This document shows, piece after piece, positions 1 to 6,310 of a stretch of 8,375 nt of DNA (position 1 is the first letter of the stretch; every line of letters starts with the position of its first letter). Location of the stretch: contig JAFWPT010000329.1 in assembly GCA_017509375.1 (NCBI GenBank), positions 1-8,375 on the forward strand, in the 5' to 3' direction. Origin of the DNA: Bacteroidales bacterium. Its GTDB lineage: Bacteria > Bacteroidota > Bacteroidia > Bacteroidales > UBA932. Position numbers and translations under genes: made by a program. Below the pieces are notes generated by a model. That model made no database searches. It was not told where the DNA came from and worked only from the letters and a program-made list of their open reading frames with translations.

Positions 1-24
1 AACGTTTCATATAAATATTAATTG

Positions 25-69
25 TTTGCATCATAGAAATGCAAAGATAAGATTTTTTGCATAACTTTG
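25..69 (+). promoter_or_regulatory. Promoter and repeated TTTGCAT box upstream of the sigma-54 activator gene
   Basis: TAACTTTG at 62-69 is a perfect match to the Bacteroidetes -7 element TAnnTTTG, but it ends only 7 bases before the ATG at 77, so the transcript would be leaderless or nearly so. No clear TTTG lies at the usual distance upstream. An alternative is TTTG at 25-28 with a poorer TAAGATTT at 48-55, 19 bases away, which would leave a normal short leader. The same stretch carries TTTGCAT at 25-31, its reverse complement ATGCAAA at 39-45, and TTTGCAT again at 56-62. These three boxes look like a possible operator and overlap the promoter. The operator role is inference. Confidence 0.5.
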
Positions 70-76
70 CACTGTT

Positions 77-1282
77 ATGGACGCTCAAGAGCTTCAATTA
101 CTGAAAAACCGATACGACATCATAGGTAATGACCCGGCGCTGAACAGAGCCCTCGAAACCGCCGTCGCCATAGCCCCTACGGACCTTACGGTGCTGATAG
201 AGGGCGAGAGCGGCACGGGCAAGGAAAACATCCCGGGAATAATCCACCAGCACAGCCGCCGCAAGACCGGCAAGTACCTGGCTGTGAACTGCGGTGCCAT
301 TCCCGAAGGCACCATCAACGCGGAGCTGTTCGGACACGAAAAAGGGGCCTTCACCGGAGCTGTGGGCGAGCGGAAGGGCTATTTCGAAGAGGCCAACGGG
401 GGAACGCTGTTCCTGGACGAGATCGGGGAGCTTCCCAAGGAGACGCAGGCGATGCTGCTCAGGGTGCTGCAGAACGGCGAATACATGAAGGTAGGCTCGT
501 CGAAAGTGGAAAAGACCGACGTGCGTGTGATTTGCGCCACCAACGTCAACCTGTCGTACGCAGTGGCCACGGGCAAGTTCCGCCAAGACTTGTACTACCG
601 AATAAACTCCATACAGATACAGATGCCGCCGCTGCGTGAGCGCAAGAGCGACATCTACCTGCTGTTCCGTAAGTTTTCCTCCGATTTCGCCCAGAAATAC
701 GGCTGTTGCCGCGTCACGCTGGACATAGAAGCTATTTCCAGACTTTCCGCCTACCGCTGGCCGGGCAACATCAGGCAACTGAAGAACGTAGCCGAAACGG
801 TAACCGCAATCGAGAGCAAGCCGGTGCGCGGGACGGCCGACCGCGTGGAACTGGGTGCCGGGGTACTCTCCAGGTATCTGCCGGACGAACAGGACTCGCT
901 GCTGCCGGCAATGAGCACTACCGCGCAAGGAGCCGCTTCCAGTCCCTTCGGCGACGCCGACAAGCAGGCCATAGTGAAAGCTATCCTGGACTTGAAACAG
1001 GAAGTGGATGCGCTCAAGCAAAAGCTGAGCTCCCTCGGAGGGGAAGCCGCCGGGCACCAGCATCACCTCATCGCCCAGCCGGAAGTGGACGAACCGGAAG
1101 AACAGATTCCTGCGTTCGAGGAGGCTGAGCCGCAGGAAATCAGCATGCGCCAGATGGGAGAGGACCTGATAGAGCGCGCCCTGGCCCGCCACGGCGGCAA
1201 GGTGAAGCCGGCTGCGCAGGAGCTGGGCATCTCCGAACGGACAATTTACCGCAAACTGGCAGAAAAGAAAAAGAACCAATGA
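77..1282 (+). CDS. Sigma-54-dependent transcriptional activator (AAA+ and Fis-type HTH, no receiver domain)
   Basis: This 401-residue protein is an enhancer-binding activator that uses ATP hydrolysis to open promoters held by RpoN. The AAA+ domain begins almost at the N terminus. It shows Walker A GESGTGKE at 43-50, an intact sigma-54 contact loop GAFTGA at 90-95, Walker B LFLDEIGEL at 111-119, sensor I ATN at 154-156, an arginine-finger region around DLYYRIN (171-177), and sensor II WPGNIRQLKN at 228-237. A variable linker with a short predicted coiled coil (about 295-320) leads to a Fis-type helix-turn-helix at about 363-395. No receiver, GAF or PAS domain precedes the AAA+ part, so control is probably by expression level or a partner protein. 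The ATG at 77 is chosen because family members begin similarly, with a QELQxxKxR-like N terminus. Its stop overlaps the next start (ATGA). The same type of activator sits next to lptE and secG in many Bacteroidales. The family is certain; the regulon is unknown. Confidence 0.95.
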   Translation: MDAQELQLLKNRYDIIGNDPALNRALETAVAIAPTDLTVLIEGESGTGKENIPGIIHQHSRRKTGKYLAVNCGAIPEGTINAELFGHEKGAFTGAVGERKGYFEEANGGTLFLDEIGELPKETQAMLLRVLQNGEYMKVGSSKVEKTDVRVICATNVNLSYAVATGKFRQDLYYRINSIQIQMPPLRERKSDIYLLFRKFSSDFAQKYGCCRVTLDIEAISRLSAYRWPGNIRQLKNVAETVTAIESKPVRGTADRVELGAGVLSRYLPDEQDSLLPAMSTTAQGAASSPFGDADKQAIVKAILDLKQEVDALKQKLSSLGGEAAGHQHHLIAQPEVDEPEEQIPAFEEAEPQEISMRQMGEDLIERALARHGGKVKPAAQELGISERTIYRKLAEKKKNQ

Positions 1283-1779
1283 AACGCCTGTTAATACTGC
1301 TCTCCGCAGTGCTGATCATCAGCTCGTGCAAGATAAGTTATTCATTCTCCGGAACTTCTATCCAGCCGGACGTGAATACCATTACCATAAATTACATCGA
1401 GTACCGCGCCCTTAGGGTGAACCCTTCGCTGAGCAACGAACTCACCGAAGCCATACGCAACCAGTTCAGGCGCATGACCCGCCTGGAGCAGGTGGAGCAG
1501 GACGGAGACATGGAACTCTCCGGCGAAATTACGGGCTATGACATCACCACTGCCGCCGTTACCGCCGACGAAGTCGCCGCACGCAACAAGCTCACAGTCA
1601 CGGTAAAAATATCCTTCACGGACAAAAAGCATTCGGAAGAAGACTTCGACAAGAGCTTCTCAGCTTTTGCGGAATACGACTCCTCGAACACGATTGACGC
1701 CATAGAAGGCGCTCTGTGTCAGGAGATTATAGAAAAATTGGTAGAAGATATATTCAACGCCGCAGTGGCCCAATGGTAA
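1279..1779 (+). CDS. lptE: LptE-like outer-membrane lipoprotein (LPS assembly)
   Basis: This 166-residue protein has a lipoprotein signal peptide: MKRLL, a hydrophobic stretch, then a lipobox-like ISSC with the lipidated Cys at residue 17. The mature part begins KISYSFSGTSI and continues with a short-strand/helix pattern, including SLSNELTEAIRNQF at about 50-63 and a GDMELSGEITGYD segment at about 76-88. This matches the LptE family of Bacteroidetes. LptE plugs the LptD barrel and helps place lipopolysaccharide in the outer leaflet of the outer membrane. The start overlaps the stop of the sigma-54 activator (ATGA), so translation is probably coupled, and its end overlaps the next gene by 7 bases. 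Sequence conservation in this family is weak, so the call rests on the lipoprotein features, the size and the neighbours. It could be a functionally distinct relative. Confidence 0.8.
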   Translation: MKRLLILLSAVLIISSCKISYSFSGTSIQPDVNTITINYIEYRALRVNPSLSNELTEAIRNQFRRMTRLEQVEQDGDMELSGEITGYDITTAAVTADEVAARNKLTVTVKISFTDKKHSEEDFDKSFSAFAEYDSSNTIDAIEGALCQEIIEKLVEDIFNAAVAQW

Positions 1780-2405
1780 GGAGCATAGACATAAAACGTC
1801 TGAACCTTGACGAATTGCTGGGGGTGGTGAGCATTTATCCCTGGTATGCCGGGGCGCGCGTGGAATTATGCGGGCGCATGGCCAGGGAAGGGAGCCTGAG
1901 CGAGCAGCAGCTCTCCCAGGCGGCGCTGTACGTGGGATCCCGCAGGATTTTGTCGGAGCTTATGCGGGCCGGGCACAAAGCCGATTACTCCGACAGCGCA
2001 GTCAGTGCACTGCTCAAGAGCGTTATCGAAGAAGAACGGCCGGCAGCTTCCGGCGGCAGCCAGGAGACACAGGCGGACGGACACGTTGCCGCGAGCCCTC
2101 AGGAGGCTGCACAGCAGGAGGCCCGCCGTATCTTTGTGGTAGGAGGCGATTATTTCAGCTCCGCCCAGTACAAGGAAGCCCGTCATGATGACGACAATAT
2201 CTTCTCCGGATTTGCCACTTCCGAACGGGAAGATCTGAACGGAGAACTGCCGGAAGAAGAATTTGATTTCTGCACCGAAACCCTGGCGCAAATATATGCA
2301 GAACAGGGCTATGTTGATGAGGCAAAGCAAATTTATTCTAAACTAAGTTTGCGATATCCGGAAAAAAGTGTTTACTTTGCATCCCTTATTGAAAAATTAG
2401 ACTAA
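1773..2405 (+). CDS. Conserved TPR-like protein of the lptE-secG operon, function unknown
   Basis: The protein has 210 residues when started at the ATG at 1773, which overlaps the lptE stop by 7 bases (ATGGTAA). An upstream in-frame ATG at 1716 lies well inside lptE and is less likely. There is no signal peptide or membrane segment, so it is probably cytoplasmic. Three parts are visible: a helical N-terminal region (about 8-90), a low-complexity Ala/Gln/Glu/Gly linker (about 90-118), and an acidic C-terminal region ending in a single TPR-like helix pair (about 170-207, with TLAQIYAEQGYVDEAKQIYSKL followed by a RYP turn). Proteins with this C-terminal signature often lie between lptE and secG in Bacteroidales, which suggests a scaffolding role linked to envelope or secretion functions. 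That link is context only; no biochemical role can be read from the sequence. Confidence 0.85.
   Translation: MVRSIDIKRLNLDELLGVVSIYPWYAGARVELCGRMAREGSLSEQQLSQAALYVGSRRILSELMRAGHKADYSDSAVSALLKSVIEEERPAASGGSQETQADGHVAASPQEAAQQEARRIFVVGGDYFSSAQYKEARHDDDNIFSGFATSEREDLNGELPEEEFDFCTETLAQIYAEQGYVDEAKQIYSKLSLRYPEKSVYFASLIEKLD
2348..2379 (+). promoter_or_regulatory. Internal promoter for secG
   Basis: TTTG at 2348-2351 is followed after exactly 20 bases by TTACTTTG at 2372-2379. This is one mismatch from the Bacteroidetes consensus TTTG-N19-21-TAnnTTTG. It lies inside the 3' end of the TPR-like gene, about 35 bases before the secG ATG, so secG can probably be transcribed independently of the sigma-54 activator operon. 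Confidence 0.6.
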
Positions 2406-2413
2406 AAATTAAT

Positions 2414-2767
2414 ATGAACGCATTATTCACAACTTTGACCGTGTTTGTCGTTATCGCAGCTATCCTGTTGATAATCGTGGTGTTGCTTCAGAACGGAAAA
2501 GGTCAGGGAATGGCCAGTAACTTCGTTGCCGGCAACCAGACATTCGGCGTACGCCAGACTGCTGACATTCTCGAAAAGATTACCTGGGGCCTCGTGGCAT
2601 TCATCATCGTAGTCTCCATTGTAGCTTCCTTCACCACCGGAACCACAGGTGCCGCCATCGACGTTACCGACCGCCTTGAGAACGTAGCAGGCGACGAGCA
2701 GCCTTCATTCCCTACCGCTCCGGTAGATCAGACCGCTCCCAGCACGGAAGTTCCCGCTGAGAACTAA
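2414..2767 (+). CDS. secG: Preprotein translocase subunit SecG
   Basis: This 117-residue membrane protein is the small accessory subunit of the SecYEG channel, which supports SecA-driven export across the inner membrane. Two transmembrane helices are clear: about 4-26 (Leu/Ile/Val-rich, ending VVLLQNGKGQG) and about 57-74 (ITWGLVAFIIVVSIVAS). Between them is the family loop with LLQNGKGQGMASNF and NQTFGVRQTADILEKITW, the usual SecG signature in which a conserved hydrophilic and glycine-rich segment follows the first helix. The C-terminal tail (about 78-117) is Pro/Thr/Glu-rich and longer than in Escherichia coli, as is common in Bacteroidetes. The start lies 8 bases after the preceding stop, with no Shine-Dalgarno site but an A-rich leader. 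It is the last gene of its operon and is followed by an intrinsic terminator. Confidence 0.95.
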   Translation: MNALFTTLTVFVVIAAILLIIVVLLQNGKGQGMASNFVAGNQTFGVRQTADILEKITWGLVAFIIVVSIVASFTTGTTGAAIDVTDRLENVAGDEQPSFPTAPVDQTAPSTEVPAEN

Positions 2768-2790
2768 TCAGTTTGCACGGAACATAATTG

Positions 2791-2819
2791 AAAAGTCGAC
2801 CCGCGGGCCGACTTTTTTT
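2791..2819 (+). terminator. Intrinsic terminator after secG
   Basis: The hairpin AAAAGTCG (2791-2798) pairs with CGACTTTT (2809-2816). The stem is extended by CC/GG pairs past one A-C mismatch around a CGCG loop, and it is followed by a T run to 2819. It starts 24 bases after the secG stop. The A run on the left side means it could also stop transcripts arriving on the - strand. Confidence 0.9.
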
Positions 2820-2823
2820 ATTC

Positions 2824-2855
2824 CCGTCCACTCCAGGGACCGGTTTTGTGGATGG
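2824..2855 (+). repeat. REP-like palindrome, copy A
   Basis: CCGTCCAC (2824-2831), a 16-base centre containing CCAGGG and GGTTTT, then GTGGATGG (2848-2855). The arms pair fully if one G-T wobble is allowed. It begins 4 bases after the T run of the secG terminator. Its centre is closest to copy D. Confidence 0.8.
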
Positions 2856-2874
2856 TCAGCTGTTTTTCGGCCTC

Positions 2875-2906
2875 CCGTCCACAGCAGATGCGGTTATTGT
2901 GGACGA
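2875..2906 (+). repeat. REP-like palindrome, copy B
   Basis: CCGTCCAC (2875-2882), 16 bases, then GTGGACGA (2899-2906). Seven of eight arm positions are perfectly complementary. The centre diverges from the other copies but keeps CGGTTATT before GTGG. It lies 51 bases downstream of copy A, start to start. Confidence 0.75.
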
Positions 2907-2960
2907 CTTATATGAGGCAGGAGAAATGCGACATCAGTAAAAGCTCTATTCTATGTCAGC

Positions 2961-2986
2961 AAAAAAGAGTTTTGTTACAATAAAAC
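2961..2986 (-). terminator. Possible weak terminator downstream of the RAYT-like gene
   Basis: Read on the - strand, GTTTT and AAAAC arms (2982-2986 and 2969-2973) form a small AT-rich hairpin, followed shortly by a T run (2966-2961). It lies about 75 bases past the stop of the transposase gene. The stem is weak. Apart from this and palindromes A, B and C, nothing gene-like is seen in the 2820-3060 gap. Confidence 0.3.
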
Positions 2987-3020
2987 GCATATTCACTCCA
3001 TGACGGCTATTATTAGCACC

Positions 3021-3052
3021 CCGTCCATGCCAGGAGGCTTTTTTGTGTATGG
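3021..3052 (+). repeat. REP-like palindrome, copy C
   Basis: CCGTCCAT (3021-3028), a 16-base centre with CCAGGAGGC and a T run, then GTGTATGG (3045-3052). It is the most degenerate copy: one arm position does not pair and two rely on wobble. It keeps the length and the 16-base spacing. It lies only 8 bases beyond the stop of the transposase gene. Confidence 0.65.
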
Positions 3053-3060
3053 ATCTGGAA

Positions 3061-3990
3061 TTATCTGGCTTCCGGGAAGACCTCTCGGAGCCAGTATTTA
3101 TCCAATTTAAGAATACGATATATCTGGGCGTTTCCGGCATGATAATTATAATGCAGTGTTCTTGCAATCTCTTTCTTTTGCCGGTCAGATAATCTATCAA
3201 GCTTCTCTATTTGATATTCCTTTGACGCAATGTTGACTGCCGCAGAGTACATTTCTTCATCTGTCAACACGACCCTGTCGCCGTAAAGGGTTGCAAATTC
3301 GGCATAAGCCTCCCTGTTCTTCGTCAACAGATTAAAGTACTGATGTGCGTCCCGGAAGAATGAACGACCAGTCTTCCAGTCAACAAAGCTTTCGGGAGCG
3401 ATGAATCCGTCCCTGACGACGAAAGAATTCGGATAATGAGGGTCTCTGGAATGTGTTAGACTGCGTTTAGCCCTGACAGTTAACGAAGAAAAAGGGGACG
3501 AAGCAATATATTCCGGGCTATAACCAAAGTACAGGAATCCTGAACCCCAAGGGTTGGAATACGGAGTTTGAGATGCATTGATCACATACTGGTTTCGGTC
3601 GACATACACTATATTGTTGCGCAATGATTGAAGATTATCTATCGGAAGCGGATCGCAAATGAAACCCGACATGTCAAGATTCCTTTTCGCTTCACTCGCA
3701 TATCGTCTCAGCCTTGATACATAGTGTTCGAGAAAATCAATACATCGTTGTCTTGTAGGAGTTTCCGCAATATTATGCAGGTGATTTGACATTAGCGAGA
3801 AAGAATATGTCTTCACCCCGCAATAGTGAAGGCTTTCCGCCACAAGAGTGACACCGAAACGATAATCATCCTGGCTGATAAAAAGCATTTCACTTGAGGT
3901 CCCCGGTGTGGCAATGTGCCAATATGGGCCGTGGCTGTCAAAGACTTGTTGACAAAAGAACTCTTTGTCGGCGAAGGATAAGTTTTTCAT
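3061..3990 (-). CDS. RAYT-like (REP-associated tyrosine) HUH/Y1 transposase
   Basis: This 309-residue protein belongs to the IS200-like/Y1 single-strand transposase group, whose members cut and join single-stranded DNA at REP hairpins through a covalent tyrosine link. The HUH metal-binding motif is seen as LMSNHLHN, with His70 and His72. The following helix (about 84-104) contains Tyr90 and Tyr97. Tyr97, in the RLRRYASEAKR context, aligns best with the catalytic tyrosine of RAYTs (inference). Segments resembling the family's RYIELNPVRA-like and WSSY-like regions follow at about 125-150 (NNIVYVDRNQYV, TPYSNPWGSG). A C-terminal domain (about 245-309) ends in DRQKKEIARTL, AGNAQIYRILKLDKYWLREVFP, a probable DNA-binding helix-turn-helix seen in Bacteroidetes members. 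Key residues and length look complete, so it is probably functional. The gene is AT-richer than its neighbours and is bracketed by REP-like palindromes. No second ORF or TnpB-like gene accompanies it, which favours a RAYT over an IS200/IS605 element. Confidence 0.82.
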   Translation of the reverse strand: MKNLSFADKEFFCQQVFDSHGPYWHIATPGTSSEMLFISQDDYRFGVTLVAESLHYCGVKTYSFSLMSNHLHNIAETPTRQRCIDFLEHYVSRLRRYASEAKRNLDMSGFICDPLPIDNLQSLRNNIVYVDRNQYVINASQTPYSNPWGSGFLYFGYSPEYIASSPFSSLTVRAKRSLTHSRDPHYPNSFVVRDGFIAPESFVDWKTGRSFFRDAHQYFNLLTKNREAYAEFATLYGDRVVLTDEEMYSAAVNIASKEYQIEKLDRLSDRQKKEIARTLHYNYHAGNAQIYRILKLDKYWLREVFPEAR

Positions 3991-4006
3991 AATTCATAGT
4001 TTTCCG

Positions 4007-4037
4007 CAAAATAACAAATAGTTCAGTAATCGACAAG
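4007..4037 (-). promoter_or_regulatory. Probable promoter of the RAYT-like gene
   Basis: On the - strand, CTTG (4037-4034) is followed after 19 bases by TTATTTTG (4014-4007). Each element is one mismatch from the Bacteroidetes consensus. The -7 box lies 16 bases before the ATG at 3990. Palindrome E starts one base upstream of the -33 element, so a protein bound there would touch the promoter. Confidence 0.45.
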
Positions 4038-4038
4038 C

Positions 4039-4076
4039 GGCACATCCACAAATAGTGTTCAATTTGTGGACGTGCC
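4039..4076. repeat. REP-like palindrome, copy E, with an extended 15-base inverted repeat
   Basis: GGCACATCCACAAAT (4039-4053) pairs with ATTTGTGGACGTGCC (4062-4076), with one mismatch in 15 positions and an 8-base loop. The core (CATCCAC at 4043-4049, 16 bases, GTGGACG at 4066-4072) has the same 16-base spacing as the other four copies, but here pairing continues in both directions. It lies upstream of the transposase start and is the longest and cleanest palindrome of the set. Confidence 0.85.
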
Positions 4077-4093
4077 CCCCCAAAAACTCCTTT

Positions 4094-4125
4094 CCGTCCA
4101 CACCAGGGGGTGGTTTTGTGGATAA
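4094..4125 (+). repeat. REP-like palindrome, copy D
   Basis: CCGTCCAC (4094-4101), a 16-base centre reading ACCAGGGGGTGGTTTT, then GTGGATAA (4118-4125). It shares most of its centre with copy A. It ends one base before the A/T run of the clpB terminator (4127-4132). Confidence 0.8.
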
Positions 4126-4126
4126 C

Positions 4127-4161
4127 AAAAAACCGGTCCCGGAACAACTCCGAGGCCGGTT
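4127..4161 (-). terminator. Intrinsic terminator of clpB
   Basis: On the - strand, AACCGG (4161-4156) pairs with CCGGTT (4136-4131). The stem continues for seven more positions with one mismatch and one wobble, around a 5-base loop (4148-4144). Six T residues follow (4132-4127). It begins 30 bases after the clpB stop. Confidence 0.88.
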
Positions 4162-4191
4162 CTTGCCACCCTGCCAGTCTTTTGGCCAGAC

Positions 4192-6243
4192 TTATTTTTG
4201 TGAAATTATCAGTCCGCCGGGGCCGGCGCTGACCACTATGGAAGAGTTCTTGTGTATGTTTCCTTCCAGGATCTCTTTCGCCAGCCGGTTGACCAGCTCG
4301 CGCTGGATGAGGCGCTTCACGGGACGGGCGCCGAAATCGGGGTCGTAGCCGTTGATTACCGCCCATTCTTCGAACGCGGGGGTGTACTCCAGGGCCACGT
4401 CATCCTCTTCCAACTTCTTCTGCAGCAAGGACATCTGTATTCTTACTATCTGCCGTATGTCTTCCTTGGAGAGGGCGTCGAACTTCACGATTTCATCGAT
4501 ACGGTTGATGAATTCGGGACGCATACGCAGCCTCAGCTCATCCTCTTTCAAGTTGGAGGTCATTATGAGTATGGTGTTCTTGAAGTCCACCGTACGGCCC
4601 TTGTTGTCAGTCAGGCGGCCGTCGTCGAGCACTTGCGGCAGAATGTTGAATACGTCGCTGTGGGCCTTTTCTATCTCGTCGAGCAGCACCACGGAGTAAG
4701 GCTTGCGACGTACCGCCTCGGTAAGCTGTCCGCCCTCGTCATATCCGACATATCCCGGAGGCGCGCCCACCAGACGTGACACCGTATGCGCTTCCTGGTA
4801 CTCGCTCATATCGATACGGGTCATCATTGACTCGTCGTTGAAGAGGAATTCCGCTAGAGCCTTGGCGAGCTCAGTCTTGCCCACGCCAGTCTGCCCCAGG
4901 AAGAGGAAGGAACCTATGGGCCGGTGCTCGTTGCTCAGGCCGGCCCTCGAACGGCGTACCGCATCGCTCACGGCCTCTATAGCCTTGTTTTGGCCGACCA
5001 CCCGCTTGTGCAGCTGCCCCTCCATACGCAGCAGCTTGTCTTTTTCGCTCTCCAGCAGGCGCCCTACGGGGATGCCGGTCCAGCGGGCCACGATTTCCGC
5101 GATGTCGGACGGAGTGACGGCTTCGGTGATGATGGGGTCTTTGATGGCCGCCTGCTTGTCGGTCAGCTCCTTCAGCCGCTGCTGGGCGCCGGCGAGCTTG
5201 CCGTAGCGTATCTCCGCCACCTTGCCATAGTCGCCCGAGCGCTCTGCGATTGCGGCGTCCCGCTTGTAATCTTCTATCTGCGTGCGGAGGTTGTTGAGCT
5301 CGGTCACGATACCTTTCTCCTCGTTCCAGCGGGCCTCCAGGGCAGCTTTTTTCTCTTTCGCCTCCTTCAGCTCCGAATCGAGCTTCTCGCTCTTCAGGGT
5401 AGTGCCCTCACGCTTGATAGCCTCCTTCTCAATTTCCAGCTGACGTATGCGGCAGTTGAGCTCGTCGAGCGGCTCCGGCACGGAATTCATCTCCAGACGG
5501 AGCTTGCTGGCAGCCTCATCCACCAGGTCGATAGCCTTGTCGGGCAGGAAACGGTTGTTGATGTAGCGGTGGCTGAGGTTCACGGCGGCGATTAGGGCAT
5601 CGTCCTCGATGCTCACCCGGTGGTGGGTCTCGTACTTCTCCTTCAAGCCACGCAGTATGGCGATGCTCTCCGCAGGGGAAGGCTCATCCACCATGACTTT
5701 CTGGAAACGGCGCTCCAGAGCCTTATCCTGCTCGAAATACTTCTGGTATTCGTCCAGGGTAGTGGAACCTATGGTGCGCAACTCGCCACGGGCCAGAGCC
5801 GGCTTGAGGATGTTGGAGGCATCCATAGCGCCGCTGGTACGGCCTGCGCCCACCAGGGTGTGGATTTCATCTATGAAGAGGATGATTTCCCCGTCCGAAT
5901 CCACCACTTCCTTCACGACGCCCTTGAGCCTCTCCTCGAATTCGCCCTGATACTTGGCCCCCGCAATCAGCGCGCCCATATCCAGGGAAAACACCTTGCG
6001 GCTCTTCAGGTTCTCAGGCACCTCCCCGTTAACGATCTTGGTGGCAATGCCTTCAGAGATAGCAGTTTTGCCCACGCCCGGCTCGCCTACGAGGATAGGA
6101 TTGTTCTTGGTCCTGCGGGAAAGTATCTGCAAGACCCTTCGTATTTCGTCGTCACGCCCGATGACCGGGTCCAGACGACCTTTTGCGGCGGCCTCATTGA
6201 GGTCAATCGCATACTTACTCAAAAATTCGTATTTGTTTTCCAT
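4192..6243 (-). CDS. clpB: ClpB disaggregase lacking the N-terminal domain
   Basis: This hexameric AAA+ chaperone pulls aggregated proteins through its central pore with DnaK; it is 683 residues here against about 860 normally. NBD1 has Walker A GEPGVGKT (53-60), pore-loop Tyr98, Walker B ILFIDEIH (121-128) and arginine fingers Arg178/179. The coiled-coil M domain spans about 255-385, so it is ClpB rather than ClpA. NBD2 has Walker A GQTGVGKT (450-457), pore loop GAPPGYVG (493-500), Walker [12 protein letters not shown] (518-528), sensor I TSN (562-564), arginine finger Arg581 and sensor II GARP (638-641). Three oddities are seen. The roughly 150-residue Clp N domain is absent, and the 134 bases to the divergent gene cannot encode it. 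Between TSN and RPEFINR only 10 residues remain, about 25 fewer than usual. A conserved Leu is Pro536 in NILPQVLDD. Translation starts behind a GGAGG site. The start resembles that of the naturally shortened ClpB isoform of other bacteria. Confidence 0.93.
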   Translation of the reverse strand: MENKYEFLSKYAIDLNEAAAKGRLDPVIGRDDEIRRVLQILSRRTKNNPILVGEPGVGKTAISEGIATKIVNGEVPENLKSRKVFSLDMGALIAGAKYQGEFEERLKGVVKEVVDSDGEIILFIDEIHTLVGAGRTSGAMDASNILKPALARGELRTIGSTTLDEYQKYFEQDKALERRFQKVMVDEPSPAESIAILRGLKEKYETHHRVSIEDDALIAAVNLSHRYINNRFLPDKAIDLVDEAASKLRLEMNSVPEPLDELNCRIRQLEIEKEAIKREGTTLKSEKLDSELKEAKEKKAALEARWNEEKGIVTELNNLRTQIEDYKRDAAIAERSGDYGKVAEIRYGKLAGAQQRLKELTDKQAAIKDPIITEAVTPSDIAEIVARWTGIPVGRLLESEKDKLLRMEGQLHKRVVGQNKAIEAVSDAVRRSRAGLSNEHRPIGSFLFLGQTGVGKTELAKALAEFLFNDESMMTRIDMSEYQEAHTVSRLVGAPPGYVGYDEGGQLTEAVRRKPYSVVLLDEIEKAHSDVFNILPQVLDDGRLTDNKGRTVDFKNTILIMTSNLKEDELRLRMRPEFINRIDEIVKFDALSKEDIRQIVRIQMSLLQKKLEEDDVALEYTPAFEEWAVINGYDPDFGARPVKRLIQRELVNRLAKEILEGNIHKNSSIVVSAGPGGLIISQK

Positions 6244-6250
6244 AATTCTT

Positions 6251-6255
6251 CCTCC
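6251..6255 (-). promoter_or_regulatory. Shine-Dalgarno site deciding the clpB start
   Basis: On the - strand, GGAGG is followed by 7 bases and then the ATG at 6243-6241. It is a canonical ribosome binding site at ideal spacing, and none of the other genes here has one. It supports 6243 as a true start rather than a random internal Met. Confidence 0.75.
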
Positions 6256-6256
6256 G

Positions 6257-6280
6257 GGAGCCCGCTTTGCCCCGGGCTCC
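6257..6280 (-). promoter_or_regulatory. Leader hairpin of clpB
   Basis: GGAGCCCG and CGGGCTCC form a perfect 8-base GC-rich stem with an 8-base loop. It sits one base upstream of the GGAGG site in the clpB mRNA leader. No T run follows on either strand, so it is not a simple terminator. Possible roles are mRNA stabilisation, a protein-binding site, or temperature or translation control; these are inference. It does not match CIRCE. Confidence 0.55.
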
Positions 6281-6310
6281 GAAAGAAAAAGCGGTCAAGT
6301 TTTATTCCAC

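Larger units (their letters stand above)
2824..4125 (-). mobile_element. REP/RAYT unit: HUH transposase gene with five REP-like palindromes
   Basis: The unit consists of the RAYT-like gene at 3061-3990 (- strand), three REP-like palindromes on its 3' side (2824, 2875, 3021) and two on its 5' side (4043 core, 4094). All five have the same layout: an arm around TCCAC, exactly 16 bases, then an arm around GTGG. Base composition is visibly more AT-rich than in the flanking secG and clpB genes, which suggests separate history. The outer copies lie just beyond the convergent secG and clpB terminators. In known systems RAYTs process the REP sequences that flank them, and this arrangement matches. 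The outer limits are those of the outermost palindromes and are inferred; no target-site duplication was identified. Confidence 0.7.

Noticed and set aside
98..1279. Long open frame on the - strand opposite the sigma-54 activator gene (393 codons)
   Set aside because: It mirrors a well-recognised AAA+ gene, has low-complexity Leu/Arg/His-rich content with no recognisable domain, and arises from GC-biased third positions.
2946..3200. Small open frame of 84 codons on the - strand at the 3' end of the transposase gene
   Set aside because: It overlaps the end of the transposase gene in another frame and runs through palindrome C; no family resemblance or start signal is visible.
3061..3990. IS200/IS605 insertion sequence
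   Set aside because: There is no tnpB, the protein is about twice the size of IS200 TnpA with an extra C-terminal domain, and the flanks are multiple REP-like palindromes rather than one left and one right end.
2824..4125. CRISPR array
   Set aside because: The repeated units are short palindromes at irregular distances (51, 146, over 1000 and 51 bases) with no uniform repeat-spacer pattern and no cas genes.
3938..4366. Open frame on the - strand spanning the clpB 3' end and the transposase promoter
   Set aside because: It reads through the clpB terminator and palindromes D and E in a frame different from both neighbours, and has no family resemblance.
6257..6280. CIRCE element or intrinsic terminator upstream of clpB
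   Set aside because: The arms do not resemble TTAGCACTC/GAGTGCTAA, and no T run follows the hairpin on either strand.
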